DNA of 64,000 nt from Streptomyces sp. NBC_00273 (GTDB lineage: Bacteria; Actinomycetota; Actinomycetes; Streptomycetales; Streptomycetaceae): contig NZ_CP108067.1 of NCBI RefSeq assembly GCF_036178145.1, forward strand, positions 1,302,001 to 1,366,000, given 5' to 3'. The number at the start of each line of letters is the position of its first letter. The stretch's first letter is position 1. This document shows, piece by piece, positions 44,522-53,610 of this stretch. The notes beneath the pieces were generated by a model that saw only the letters and a program-made list of their open reading frames with translations, was not told the origin of the DNA and did not search any database. The position numbers and the translations under genes are program-made.

Positions 44522-45436
44522 TCAGGTCGTCCTCGCTTCCAGCGCCGCTCTGGTTGCCCGACCGTAGACCGCTCTCTCGTCTCCTGTGATGCCGTAACGG
44601 TCCTGGAGTGCGCTCACCGCACGGGAGACCGGGCCGTTGTACTGCCCGTGTATGGGGCCGTCGTAGAGACCGAGCTGGGAGAGCCGGGACTGGAGATCGT
44701 TGACTGCGACACCTCTGTCGCCGCGGCGGAGAACGGGCTGTACGGCCGGGGGCTTTGCGGTAGCTGGTGGCACCGGCGTTCGACTCGGAGGTGGCGCCGC
44801 GGGCGCGGAATCTCGGGCAGAGCTGGCCGAGCCCGTCGCGTTGGGAGACTTGCCGGCTTCTGCGGAGCCGGTCGGTCGCGCCTGCGCGGACCGCTGGGGA
44901 GTGGCAGTGGCAGAAACCCCGCCGGGGGCCGGAGGGGGAGGCAAGCGGGGCGTGGTAGTGCTGTCGGCGGTTTTCTCGGTGGCCTCGTCGCCCGGCTCGA
45001 CGACCTCCAGTGCGGTCGACGGATCCGGTCCCCTGCTGCTGGTCTCGTCCGACGAGTGCCATGCGGCGGCGGCAACGACGAGCGTCCCGACCACCGTGGC
45101 CACCGCAGTCACCAGGCGCGGGCGGTAACGCGGCGCCGCATGCCGAACGGGCTGCGGTCTCGACATGCTGACGGTGACTGTGGACGTGGAGCCGTGCATC
45201 ACGATGAACACCGCGTCGCCCGACGGCTCGGCGAACTGAACCTTCGACAGTCGCAGTGTGTCCGCCGCCCCCGCCTCGCCGGACTCCGCGCGAGCCGTGA
45301 CATAGGGCCTGATCCACTGGTCCGCGAAGTCGTCGGATTCCTCTGCCGGGTTCGCGGTGCCCCGTACGCGGTCCCCATCCCCACAGCAGGGGTACGGTTC
45401 GCCCCAGCCGCACCGATGTGCGTTCATTACTCTCAT
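44522..45436 (-). CDS. Membrane-anchored peptidoglycan-binding-domain protein
   Basis: The 304-residue protein has a Cys-containing cytoplasmic N-terminus (MRVMNAHRCGWGEPYPCC) followed by an acidic stretch with IRPYVT, one membrane segment (about 103-122), a Pro/Ala/Ser/Thr-rich linker, and a C-terminal PG_binding_1 domain (about 238-304: LRRGDRGVAVNDLQSRLSQL, YGRATRAALE). It probably sits in the membrane and binds the cell wall. ATG 45436 is favoured because family members begin with the Cys-rich tail; no strong ribosome-binding site is visible. Confidence 0.8.
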   Translation of the reverse strand: MRVMNAHRCGWGEPYPCCGDGDRVRGTANPAEESDDFADQWIRPYVTARAESGEAGAADTLRLSKVQFAEPSGDAVFIVMHGSTSTVTVSMSRPQPVRHAAPRYRPRLVTAVATVVGTLVVAAAAWHSSDETSSRGPDPSTALEVVEPGDEATEKTADSTTTPRLPPPPAPGGVSATATPQRSAQARPTGSAEAGKSPNATGSASSARDSAPAAPPPSRTPVPPATAKPPAVQPVLRRGDRGVAVNDLQSRLSQLGLYDGPIHGQYNGPVSRAVSALQDRYGITGDERAVYGRATRAALEARTT

Positions 45437-45613
45437 CTCAGGTCGATTACGTCCTTTGCCCCGCCGGCTCTGGTCCACCCCTCACCGAACGAGTCGAAAC
45501 GTCATTTCCCGCCCGTACCTCAGGAGTACCCGCATCCGGCTCGGCGGGGTCCCCCGGACCGGCGAGGGCCGCTGGCAGGACTGAACACGTCCAGGTATCC
45601 GCCCAATTTAAGG

Positions 45614-46335
45614 TCACGAGTCAGGGGCCAGCGCCGCGGCACTGGCGGCGGCGATGCCGATCACACCGGTCGAGTCGGTGCTCGGGAGCGAAGACTTGTC
45701 CGTCTTCGTCTCCTGGGTACCGGGAGCGGTGTCGTCGATGAAGAGGACCGCCTCGGATGCTCCGGCCCGATGCTTCGGCCCCTTTCCGGGCTCCAGCCAG
45801 GGCGGTGGGCGCCGATCCTGAAGTGTGGCGGCTGCCCGCGGTGGTAGTTGTTGGCACCCTGGTGCGTGCCTACGCTGACGCCGTCCCGTGCGACGGTGAT
45901 CGAACCGGGTGCATCGGCGGAGGACCATGTTATGTCGAAGGTCCACTGGTTCCAGTGGCCCAGACGTGCCGCCCCGAGCGGGTCCGGCTGCTGCCAGTCA
46001 CCGGGGAGGTGGTTGGCGAAGTTGAAGCGATGACTGCCTGCGTCGAGGTTCTTGATGAACAGCTCGGATTTGAACGAGCGTCCGTCGTCGGGGATGTTGA
46101 CGCGCGCGGCCTGCCCTGATTTCCCTCCGGGTGCGGTCCCGACGAGTACGCGGCCAGCGCCGTTGAGCGCCATGAACGGCAGCTTCTGGGAAGGCGACTC
46201 GAAGGTGCAGGAGACGGAGTCGGCGGCGGTGGCCGGGTAGGCGGCACCCACACCGGGGACCAGCAGGGCGGTGGTGCATGAGGTCAGGCGGCGGGCGGGG
46301 CGACCGGCGGGCGGCAGCGGCTTTGCGATGTGCAT
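45614..46335 (-). pseudogene. Second polysaccharide-lyase-like protein, broken paralogue of 28315-29421
   Basis: ATG 46335 opens a signal peptide and then TFESPSQKLPFMALNGAGR, FKSELFIKNLDAGSHRFNF and WNQWTFDITWS, very close to the intact paralogue. About 43 residues after LPGDWQ are deleted in frame. After APHRPGW-type sequence the frame shifts; the other frame continues GASEAVLFIDDTAPG and SSLPSTDSTGVIGIAAASAA, the sorting-like tail, before stopping short. So one internal deletion, one frameshift and a truncated anchor make it non-functional. Confidence 0.8.
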
Positions 46336-46664
46336 GGGCGTTTCCTTCCTCGTACGGGGCGGAGACTTCAGCCAGTGGCCGATGGGTGGCGGAAGACGAA
46401 ACCGGGGAGTTGACCGGCGGAGATCGCGAGGGCAAGGAAGCCAATTCCTCGGGCCGACGCGGCCCGATACGACAGGACAGTCCTGGACCCCTCAGGCGCA
46501 CCGTCGCGCCGCAGAGCCCACCCCCGGTACCGCGCTTCAGCCGCCCGCCCGGTGGTTGAGGATGCGTTGACCCTACTGCGCGGCGATGAAGGAGGACCAG
46601 TGAAGAATGCAGTCCGGTCTATAACGAACCGCTAACTACGCTTGCGAAGCGACCAGTTGGAGAC

Positions 46665-46758
46665 CCGACGGTAGGCGAAGTCGCTCAACGGCCATGTCTC
46701 CGACGGTCCGGTGCCGATGCCACTCCTGATCCGGTACGGAGAAGCAGACGACGTAGGC
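46665..46758 (-). pseudogene. Fragment duplicating the end of the broken Ser/Thr kinase gene
   Basis: The frame reads HAYVVCFSVPDQEWHRHRTV and ERLRLPSG, parallel to the TQYVVHLSAPDEQWSRYRPV and GLRLGG ending of the pseudogene at 46945. It is a diverged second copy of the last 30 or so codons. Confidence 0.5.
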
Positions 46759-46944
46759 GTGTCGGCCGCGTCCGCCATTGCCACGCGGTCCGCGTAGCTC
46801 CCCACTTGAGTCACCTATGCCACACGGGCAGACCCGCATGCCGGGCCGCCGTACGCACCCGCCCGGATGCAGCGTCACAGCATCAGCGGCGACGCCCTGA
46901 AGCCACTCCGCGCCAGGATCGCCGGTGGTCGGCCGAAGGCCGGT

Positions 46945-48413
46945 TCACCCGCCGAGGCGGAGGCCGACGACGGCGGTGTCGAAGACGGGCCGGTACCGGC
47001 TCCACTGCTCGTCCGGTGCGGAGAGATGAACGACGTACTGCGTGCCGTCCGTGTCCGCGAACGCCACCTCCGCCACCTCCGCCACCTCCGCCACCCGGAA
47101 GTTCCGTACCCTGCCGTCGAAGGTGAACTCCCAGTAGCCGCCGGGGCCTCCGCGAACGGTCGTGGGCTCCATTCTCACCCGTACGTGGCCGGGGTTGTCG
47201 CGGCGCGTCTGCGCCTCCTCAATCGTGCGCCGGTGCTCCAGGACCGCAAGCCCGGACGGATCCACGTAGACGACCTCACCGCCATCCAGTTCCTTGCCCT
47301 TCCAGCCGTCGGGAACCGGCAGGGAGAGGCCACTGCTCTGGTGCTCGATGTGGTACCCGGGAGGCAGCGCCCGGGCACGCTCGGACCGGGCCGGCGTGGA
47401 CTCGCCGCGTCGCTCGCGGGAGCCCGATGGGGTGCGTCGGCTGCGGCACGCCCGGACCGCCCGGACGGAGCTGCGCGGCGCCGGCGCCCGGTCCGGCGTC
47501 CACGGGGGGGGCAGGGTCAGCGGCGTCAATCTCCGGCCGCGCGGAAGAACCCGCCACTACGGCCCCGGCCGCGGACTCGTCCTCACGGGGTGCGTCGGGC
47601 GCGGACGGGGCGAGGACGGCGGTTCCCGTCCCCGTTCCGGCCGCATGCCGCAGGTGGTCCTCGGTCTCCGACAGACTCGTGCGCCGCTCGGGCTCCTTCA
47701 CCAGCAGCCCTGAATCACCAGGGCCAGGTCACCGGCGGCGCGCGGACGGTCGTAGGGATCGGCCGCGATGGCGTAGGCCATCTCGATCGGGTTGTCCCGG
47801 TCGCAGGGATGCCGGCCCTCGACCGCGCAGTACAGCAGCACGCCGAGGGACCACAGGTCGCACGCCGGCCCCAGCGGGACGCTGCGCAGCCGCTCCGGCG
47901 CGAGACAGGAGATCGAACCGAGGAGCTCACCGATCCGGGTCAGCGGCGACGTGCCGCTCTCCAGGGCGATCCCGAAGTCTGTGAGTACGATCCGGCCGTC
48001 GTGCCCGATGAGGACATTGGCGGGCTTGACGTCCCGGTGCAGCACACCGATGTCGTGGGCGGCGCGCAACGCGGCGGCCACCGCCAGGCCGATGCGGGCC
48101 CCTCGCCCGTGGGCAGCGGGCCCCGCTTGAGGACGTCGTCCAACGTGACCGAGGGTGTGTACTCCATGACGATGCACGGCAGGCCCTCGTCGTCCTCGGC
48201 CCGCAGCATCGCCGCGTCCGCCAGGCAGTCCCGGCCCGGAGCGACCGCGAGTGCGACATCCAGAAGGATCTTGCCCGGGTCGTGGAACGCCCGCGGTTTG
48301 CGCCACGGCGCCAATGCCTCCGATATCGCGCCGACCAGGCCGGACTTGCGGACCGTCGCCCAGCAGCACTGTCCCGGGCTGCGAGACCACCGAGCGGCCA
48401 CCGTCCTCAACAC
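46945..48413 (-). pseudogene. Membrane Ser/Thr protein kinase, multiply frameshifted
   Basis: Leftward, three frames carry successive parts of an STK. First LPCIVMEYTPSVTLDDVLKR; then the catalytic loop VLHRDVKPANVLI, LTDFGIA and CLAPERLRS; then KEPERRTSLSETEDHLRH and a Pro/Ala linker; and finally an extracellular-type C-terminus from YHIEHQSSGLSLPVP to GLRLGG. The glycine-rich loop, the lysine region and the expected membrane segment are missing. A 9-bp unit is repeated in tandem at about 47064-47095 (Ala-Glu-Val repeats). At least three frameshifts make it a pseudogene. Confidence 0.75.
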
Positions 48414-48573
48414 AGACAGACGGATAGGACCCGATACGCTTCTTCACCTGGGAAGTGCTTCTTTCCTCGCCACGCACAGGACCCTCAGCAAGTCCTATCC
48501 TTGCAGGTCAGGAGCATGTTCTGTTTTCCCGATCGCCCACCGGACACCGCCCGTGGTGAAAGCCCGAGGCTAG

Positions 48574-49971
48574 TACTGCAACGGTCTTTTGCCTGACAGG
48601 TTGGCAGCTTCGGGTGGTGTGTGGCCTCGGCGTTTGTAGTGGCTGGTGCGGGCTTGGTGTTGTCGTCGTCGGCGCCAGTGCGACCAGTGCAGGACGTGAT
48701 CGATGTTTGGGCGGGGCCGGGTGAGGCGGGTGATCAGGCGTCTGAGTTCCGGGAGGGTGAGTGGGATGAGCTGGGAGGATCCGTTTCTGCTTTCCCGGCA
48801 TCCTGTTCGCGGGCCCGCAGGACGGTGAGGCAGGCGTGGGCGGCGATGGCGAGGGTGATGTGGCGGTGCCAGCCGGGGTAGCGGCGGACCTGGTAGTCGT
48901 CCAGGCCGCACTCCTGCTTGGCGGTCTGGAAGCATTCCTCGACGGCCCAGCGGCTGCCGGCGACGTGGATCAGTTCGTCGAGCGTGGTCTCGGTGGGGCA
49001 GTAGGCGATGCAGTACGAGATCTCGTCCGGCCGGCGGACACTGCGGCGGGCGATCACCCAGTGCCGTCGGTCCTCACGGTGCCAGGGGCGGACCTCGACC
49101 CTCGCCCAGTCGTAGACGCGTGGGCCGTGGGCCCCGTTGCCGCAGGAACGGCGTTTCCACTTCTGCCGGGGCAGACCGTTGAACAGGTCATGGACGGGGT
49201 GGTCCATGGCCCATCGGGTGACGACGGTGTCGTGGCGGGTGGTGGCCATGACGTGGAAGACATCGGCCCGCTCGAGCTCGGTCCGCCAGCCCTTGGAGAA
49301 GCCGTAGGCGGCGTCCGCGGTCACCCAACGGAACGGGATCTTCTCCGTGATCGCCCGGCGGACCATGGCCTTGGCGATGACCACTTTCGTCTCGAAGGCG
49401 ACCGTGTCCTCGATGCCCGCGGCCCGGCACCGTTCCCGGTCATCGGTCCATGACGTGGGCAGATACAGGCGGCGGTCGATCAGGGTGCGGCCGCGTCCGC
49501 CGGCATAGGCGAGGAAGACACCGACCTGGCAGTTCTCCGTCCGCCCGGCGGTGCCTGAGTACTGGCGCTGGACCCCGGCCGATCGGACACCCTTCTTCAG
49601 GAACCCGGTGTCGTCCACGATCAGCACCGCACCCGGGTCACCGAGATGCTCGACCACGTAGTCACGGATGTCGGCCAGGACCTCATCGGCGTCCCAGTCG
49701 CACCGGTTCAGCAACCGGTGGATCCGGTCCGGGCCGCCATGCCCGGCTTCCTCCGCGAGCGTCCACCCGTTCTTCCGCTCCAACGGGGCTATCAGCCCCC
49801 GCATATACGCAAGCGCGGACTCCCGCGGCTCCGACCGGGCAAACCGGTGCACGAACCGCTCGTGCAACTCACCCAGACCCGCCGCCCACACCCTGACATC
49901 ACCAAACACCCCACCCATGACCAGAACAACGATCACCCTGGCCACCAGTCACGCCAAACGCCGTTGCAGTA
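48574..49971 (-). mobile_element. IS701-family insertion sequence with CTAG target duplication
   Basis: The 1398-bp element has imperfect terminal inverted repeats beginning TACTGCAACGG at the left end and matched at the right end (CCGTTGCAGTA). It is flanked by 4-bp direct repeats CTAG at 48570-48573 and 49972-49975, the target duplication expected for IS701. One transposase gene fills it. No coding gene is seen for about 390 bp beyond it (49976-50370). Confidence 0.88.
48734..49945 (-). CDS. IS701-family transposase, C-terminus displaced by a -1 frameshift
   Basis: The 403-residue DDE transposase has catalytic Asp in IVDDTGFLKKG, Asp in WVTADAAYG and Glu in WAVEECFQTAKQECGLDDYQ. Its frame ends in an atypical tail, SSSHSPSRNSDA. 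The expected C-terminus (SSQLIPLTLPELRRL, then VLHWSHWRRRRQHQARTSHY) is encoded in the -1 frame, from about 48790 to the element end. So either a base was lost near 48790 or expression needs a -1 frameshift. The fused tail would terminate at a TAG partly formed by the target duplication. Confidence 0.85.
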   Translation of the reverse strand: MARVIVVLVMGGVFGDVRVWAAGLGELHERFVHRFARSEPRESALAYMRGLIAPLERKNGWTLAEEAGHGGPDRIHRLLNRCDWDADEVLADIRDYVVEHLGDPGAVLIVDDTGFLKKGVRSAGVQRQYSGTAGRTENCQVGVFLAYAGGRGRTLIDRRLYLPTSWTDDRERCRAAGIEDTVAFETKVVIAKAMVRRAITEKIPFRWVTADAAYGFSKGWRTELERADVFHVMATTRHDTVVTRWAMDHPVHDLFNGLPRQKWKRRSCGNGAHGPRVYDWARVEVRPWHREDRRHWVIARRSVRRPDEISYCIAYCPTETTLDELIHVAGSRWAVEECFQTAKQECGLDDYQVRRYPGWHRHITLAIAAHACLTVLRAREQDAGKAETDPPSSSHSPSRNSDA

Positions 49972-50559
49972 CTAGAAGCGTGGCGGGAGCGGTGTGCCGA
50001 CGGGCCGGTTTCGGCGAGCCGTCACCCTGTCGAGGGGAGGTCGAGGAGCGAGGTGTCGAGCGTGCACATGGGTGTAGTCCGCGCACGGAGACAGATCTTG
50101 CTTCCAGATGCTCCAATTGCGTAAGTTATGCGCAACCTCGATCACTCTGCGTCGGGGGTGGGGGTACGCCAAGACGTACCCGACCGTAGGCCTTCCGCCC
50201 CCACCGCCTGTCTCCCCGCCGCGCTACAAGCGCCGGGATCGCTATCAACTGCTTGCAGTTCACCGGGAGTTGACCGAAGCAGGCCAGCCCGGGACCTCAT
50301 CGTCCGAGGGGCCGAAATTCGCGCCCACCGTCGTGCGCAGGTGACAGGACCAGTCAAACCAGGAGTCAAAGCATGAGACCTGTGCCCAAGGCGGCGCTGA
50401 TCCGGGGTCGTGCGTGGCGGTGTCGGCGCCGGCCTACGCGTACTGCCCCCAGGGCCCAGACCCCGGCCAGTTGCACAACTCTGACATTACCCAGCCTGAG
50501 ACGTCGAGCGACAAGCTCACGAAAGCGCTCGGCGTCGCCTCAACGGTACTCAGGTTCGC

Positions 50560-50960
50560 ACCACTTCCCGACGACGGGGTCAAGCCCGGTGTGGGAGGGA
50601 AGCGCAAGGGTCTCGGGCGCGAACCTGCACGACAGCCAGGCCTGGCAACCCCTCGTGCGCGGCATCCCGCCGATCCGATCGCGCCGCGGACCACGTCGCT
50701 GCCGGCCGGCAAGCTCCACGGCTACCTCCACCTGCGCATATGGCTCCGCAGACGCGACATCCGTCACTGCATCGCCCGGAAGGGAATCGAACTGTCGACC
50801 CGGCCGGGCCGTCACCGATGGGTCGTGGAGCGGACGGTGCCCTGGCTCGCGGGCTGCCGCCGCTTACACTGCCACCACGCACGCAAAGCCGAACACCTCC
50901 TGGCGTTCACAGGCATCGCCGCAGCCCTCATCTGCTCATTGGAACCTTCAAGGGCCTTCC
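50560..50960 (+). pseudogene. IS5-type transposase fragment, frameshifted
   Basis: One frame gives VSGANLHDSQAWQPLVRGIP and then SRRGPRR; another continues LHLRIWLRRRDIRHCIARKG, GRHRWVVERTVPWLAGCRRL and HLLAFTGIAAALIC. Both are parts of an IS5-family DDE transposase (Asp-containing middle, then the RHRWVVERT Glu region), out of frame at about 50700. The N-terminus is missing. Confidence 0.7.
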
Positions 50961-51133
50961 CAGTAGAGCGGGACGGAGATCCCTCTCCGCCTCACCCCTC
51001 GGATGGCGAACTCGCATGACTCGCGGACGATCGCCACTCCCCGGTGGAGCGACGTGCCGGCCCGGCACGATTCGCAGCCGCCAGTGAGATGCGACGACCG
51101 CGGACCCCGAACCAGAGAACAGGCAGGACGGCA

Positions 51134-53437
51134 GTGCGCACAGGACACGGGAATCTCCCCGCACATACGACCAGTTTCATCGGACGGCGGCAGGAGCTTG
51201 CGCTCGCTCGGCAACTGGTCGCCAGGAGCAGACTGCTGACCATGACCGGCCCCGCCGGCATCGGCAAGTCCCGCCTCGCTGTGCAGCTCGCCCACACACT
51301 CCAGCGCTCGTTCCCGGCCGGCACCTGGCTGATCGATGTGGCAGCCTTAGAAGCGGGGGAGGCTATCACCAGCGCTGCGTCGGCCATGTTCGGGCTGCGG
51401 CCCAGCCCCGACGGCCGGCCGATCGGAGCGCTGACGGAGTACCTGCGAGAGCGCCGGACGCTGATCGTGTTCGACAACTGCGAGCACCTTCTGCACGCCG
51501 TAGCGGTCCTCACCAGCGCCCTCCTTGAGGCCGCTCCCCACCTGCGGGTGATCGTCACCAGCCGGCAGACGCTCGGTGTGGACGGCGAGCAGCTGCTCAT
51601 GGTTCCCTCGCTTCCGCCACCCGGGCCGGTCCTCCCGTCCACCAGACCGGCGGTACGCAACGACGCGGTGCGGTTGTTCACCGATCGTGCCATCTCCGTA
51701 CTTGGGGCCTTCGATCCCTCGCCCGCCGATGTTCAGGCCGCTGCCGAAATCTGCCACCGCCTGGAAGGCGTTCCCCTGGCGATCGAACTGGCCGCCGCCC
51801 GCCTGCGGGTCCTTGCCTGCGACCAGATCCTCGACCGCCTGGACGACAGCTTCGCCTTGCTCACAGGCGGGAGCCGGGCCGCGCCGCCGCGCTTTCGCAC
51901 CCTGCGGGCAGCCGTCGACTGGAGCTACAACCTCTGCAGCGATCAGGAACAGCGGCTCTGGGCGCGGATGTCGGTCTTCTCCGCCGGTTTCAATCTTGCT
52001 GCTGTCGAGGCGGTCTGCACGGACGAGTCCCTGCCTCGATCGGCCGTTCTCGACATGGTGGCGGGGCTGGTCGACAAGTCCGTACTCATCCGCGAGGAGC
52101 ACGACCATCAGGTCTTCTACCGGATGCTGGGCACCATGCGTCAGTACGGGCAGCTGCGGCTGCAAGAGCACGGGCTGTCCCGGGACCTCGTGCGGCGGCA
52201 CCGGGACCACTACCACGCCCTCGTTCGGCGGGCGGAAGCAGAATGGTTCACCGCGAAGCAGCCCGAGTGGTTGGTCCGTCTGCAGCGTGAACAACCCAAC
52301 ATCCGTGATGCGCTGCAATCCTGCCTCAACGAGCCAGGAGAGGCACGCAGAGGCATGGAGATCATCACCGCGGTCCGCAGTCACCGGTTGGGCATCGGCC
52401 ACCTGCAGGAAGACCGCGCCTGCCTGGCGCAGCTGCTCGCGTTGGACACCGAGCCGAGCCCCGACAGGGCCAAGGCCCTCTGGACGGACGGCTGGCTGGC
52501 CCTCCTCACCGGCGATACGGCCGGCGGTGCGGTTCGAGCCGCCGAGTGCGGCGGCCTGGCCCGGGTTATGGGCGACCCTGGTACCCACGCCGCGGCGGGC
52601 CAGCTGGCCGGGCTCAGCGCGCTGTTCCAGGACGACTTCGTGAGAGCCATCGATCTCCTGGAAGATGCTCGTGCACGCTATGAGGCCCTCGGTGACGCCG
52701 GGGAATCGTGGACCACCCTCCATCACCTCGTCCTTGCCGCCTGCTTCGCCGGTGACCGGCGGGCTGCTGGCCTTGCCCAGGACTTGCTGGACCGGTGCGA
52801 CACCCACGACATGCAGTGGGCCCGGCCCCACGCCTTGTGGGCCCTCGCCCTGAGGCACTGGCTGGCACAGGAGCCCGAGCAAGTCGTCACGATGCTGCGA
52901 GCGTGCCTTCGCGACGCGTTGCCCAGCCACGACCGGTTCCTGGTGGCCCGGTGCCTCGAGATGATGGCTTGGGCGCGGGCACGACAGGGCCACAGCAGGG
53001 AAGCGGCGAAACACCTGGGTGCCGCTCAAAGCTTGTGGCAGCAGACCTCCACCCTGTTTCCCGGCGTGGGGCAGTCTGCCGTCCACCATCTGGCCTGCGA
53101 GAGGGAGCTGCGGACCGCTCTGGGCGATGCCGCATTCGAGAAGCACGTCCGAACGGGCGCGGCCTCGAGCGTCCAGCAGGCTCTCGCACTGGCCCTGCTG
53201 GACGACCGAGTCCTCGCTCACCCCTTGCAGAAGGCCTTGCCCCCTCTTCTTACCGCCCGCGAGCAGCAAGTCGCCGGCCTGCTGCGGGAGGGGCTGTCGG
53301 ACAAGCAGATCGCTGCTCGGCTCGTCATCTCGCCCCGGACCGCGCAGGGCCACGTACAGCGGATCCTGCTCAAGTTGGGCCTCACCCGCCGTGCACAGGT
53401 CGTTGCCTGGGTGCACGACCAGGCCCCGCGCTCTTGA
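51134..53437 (+). CDS. Large LuxR-family regulator with AAA/NB-ARC-type ATPase
   Basis: The roughly 767-residue protein has TSFIGRRQEL at its N-terminus, Walker A GPAGIGKS (39-46), Walker B TLIVFDNCEH, VTSRQTLGVDGE and the GVPLAIELAAARL segment of STAND ATPases. A long helical TPR-like sensor region (about 330-690) leads to a C-terminal LuxR HTH (about 705-760: LTAREQQVAGLLREGLSDKQ, VQRILLKLGLTRRAQV). The GTG at 51134 with GGCAGGACGG upstream is preferred over the ATG at 51089. These regulators bind ATP and activate target promoters when a ligand binds the sensor part. It converges on the ribosome-inactivating toxin gene. Confidence 0.92.
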   Translation: MRTGHGNLPAHTTSFIGRRQELALARQLVARSRLLTMTGPAGIGKSRLAVQLAHTLQRSFPAGTWLIDVAALEAGEAITSAASAMFGLRPSPDGRPIGALTEYLRERRTLIVFDNCEHLLHAVAVLTSALLEAAPHLRVIVTSRQTLGVDGEQLLMVPSLPPPGPVLPSTRPAVRNDAVRLFTDRAISVLGAFDPSPADVQAAAEICHRLEGVPLAIELAAARLRVLACDQILDRLDDSFALLTGGSRAAPPRFRTLRAAVDWSYNLCSDQEQRLWARMSVFSAGFNLAAVEAVCTDESLPRSAVLDMVAGLVDKSVLIREEHDHQVFYRMLGTMRQYGQLRLQEHGLSRDLVRRHRDHYHALVRRAEAEWFTAKQPEWLVRLQREQPNIRDALQSCLNEPGEARRGMEIITAVRSHRLGIGHLQEDRACLAQLLALDTEPSPDRAKALWTDGWLALLTGDTAGGAVRAAECGGLARVMGDPGTHAAAGQLAGLSALFQDDFVRAIDLLEDARARYEALGDAGESWTTLHHLVLAACFAGDRRAAGLAQDLLDRCDTHDMQWARPHALWALALRHWLAQEPEQVVTMLRACLRDALPSHDRFLVARCLEMMAWARARQGHSREAAKHLGAAQSLWQQTSTLFPGVGQSAVHHLACERELRTALGDAAFEKHVRTGAASSVQQALALALLDDRVLAHPLQKALPPLLTAREQQVAGLLREGLSDKQIAARLVISPRTAQGHVQRILLKLGLTRRAQVVAWVHDQAPRS

Positions 53438-53509
53438 GGAACCGTCACGCGCCTCACGCGGGTTGCCGAACAACCTTCACCGAACAAAACGCTCGTGGCC
53501 ACCCACGGC

Positions 53510-53546
53510 AGAGCGCCCGGCGGTCCTGGTGACCACCGGGCGCTCT
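53510..53546. terminator. Terminator between the LuxR and toxin genes
   Basis: Eleven-base perfect arms at 53510-53520 and 53536-53546 separate the converging genes. Confidence 0.65.
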
Positions 53547-53610
53547 GTCCTGTCCAGATCTGATCAGCTGTCGGTTTGATCAGTCCTCGGAGTACGAGGT
53601 TGACTCGGCA

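Noticed and set aside
51347..53473. 708-codon antisense frame opposite the LuxR gene
   Set aside because: Mirror frame of an unmistakable STAND-LuxR protein.
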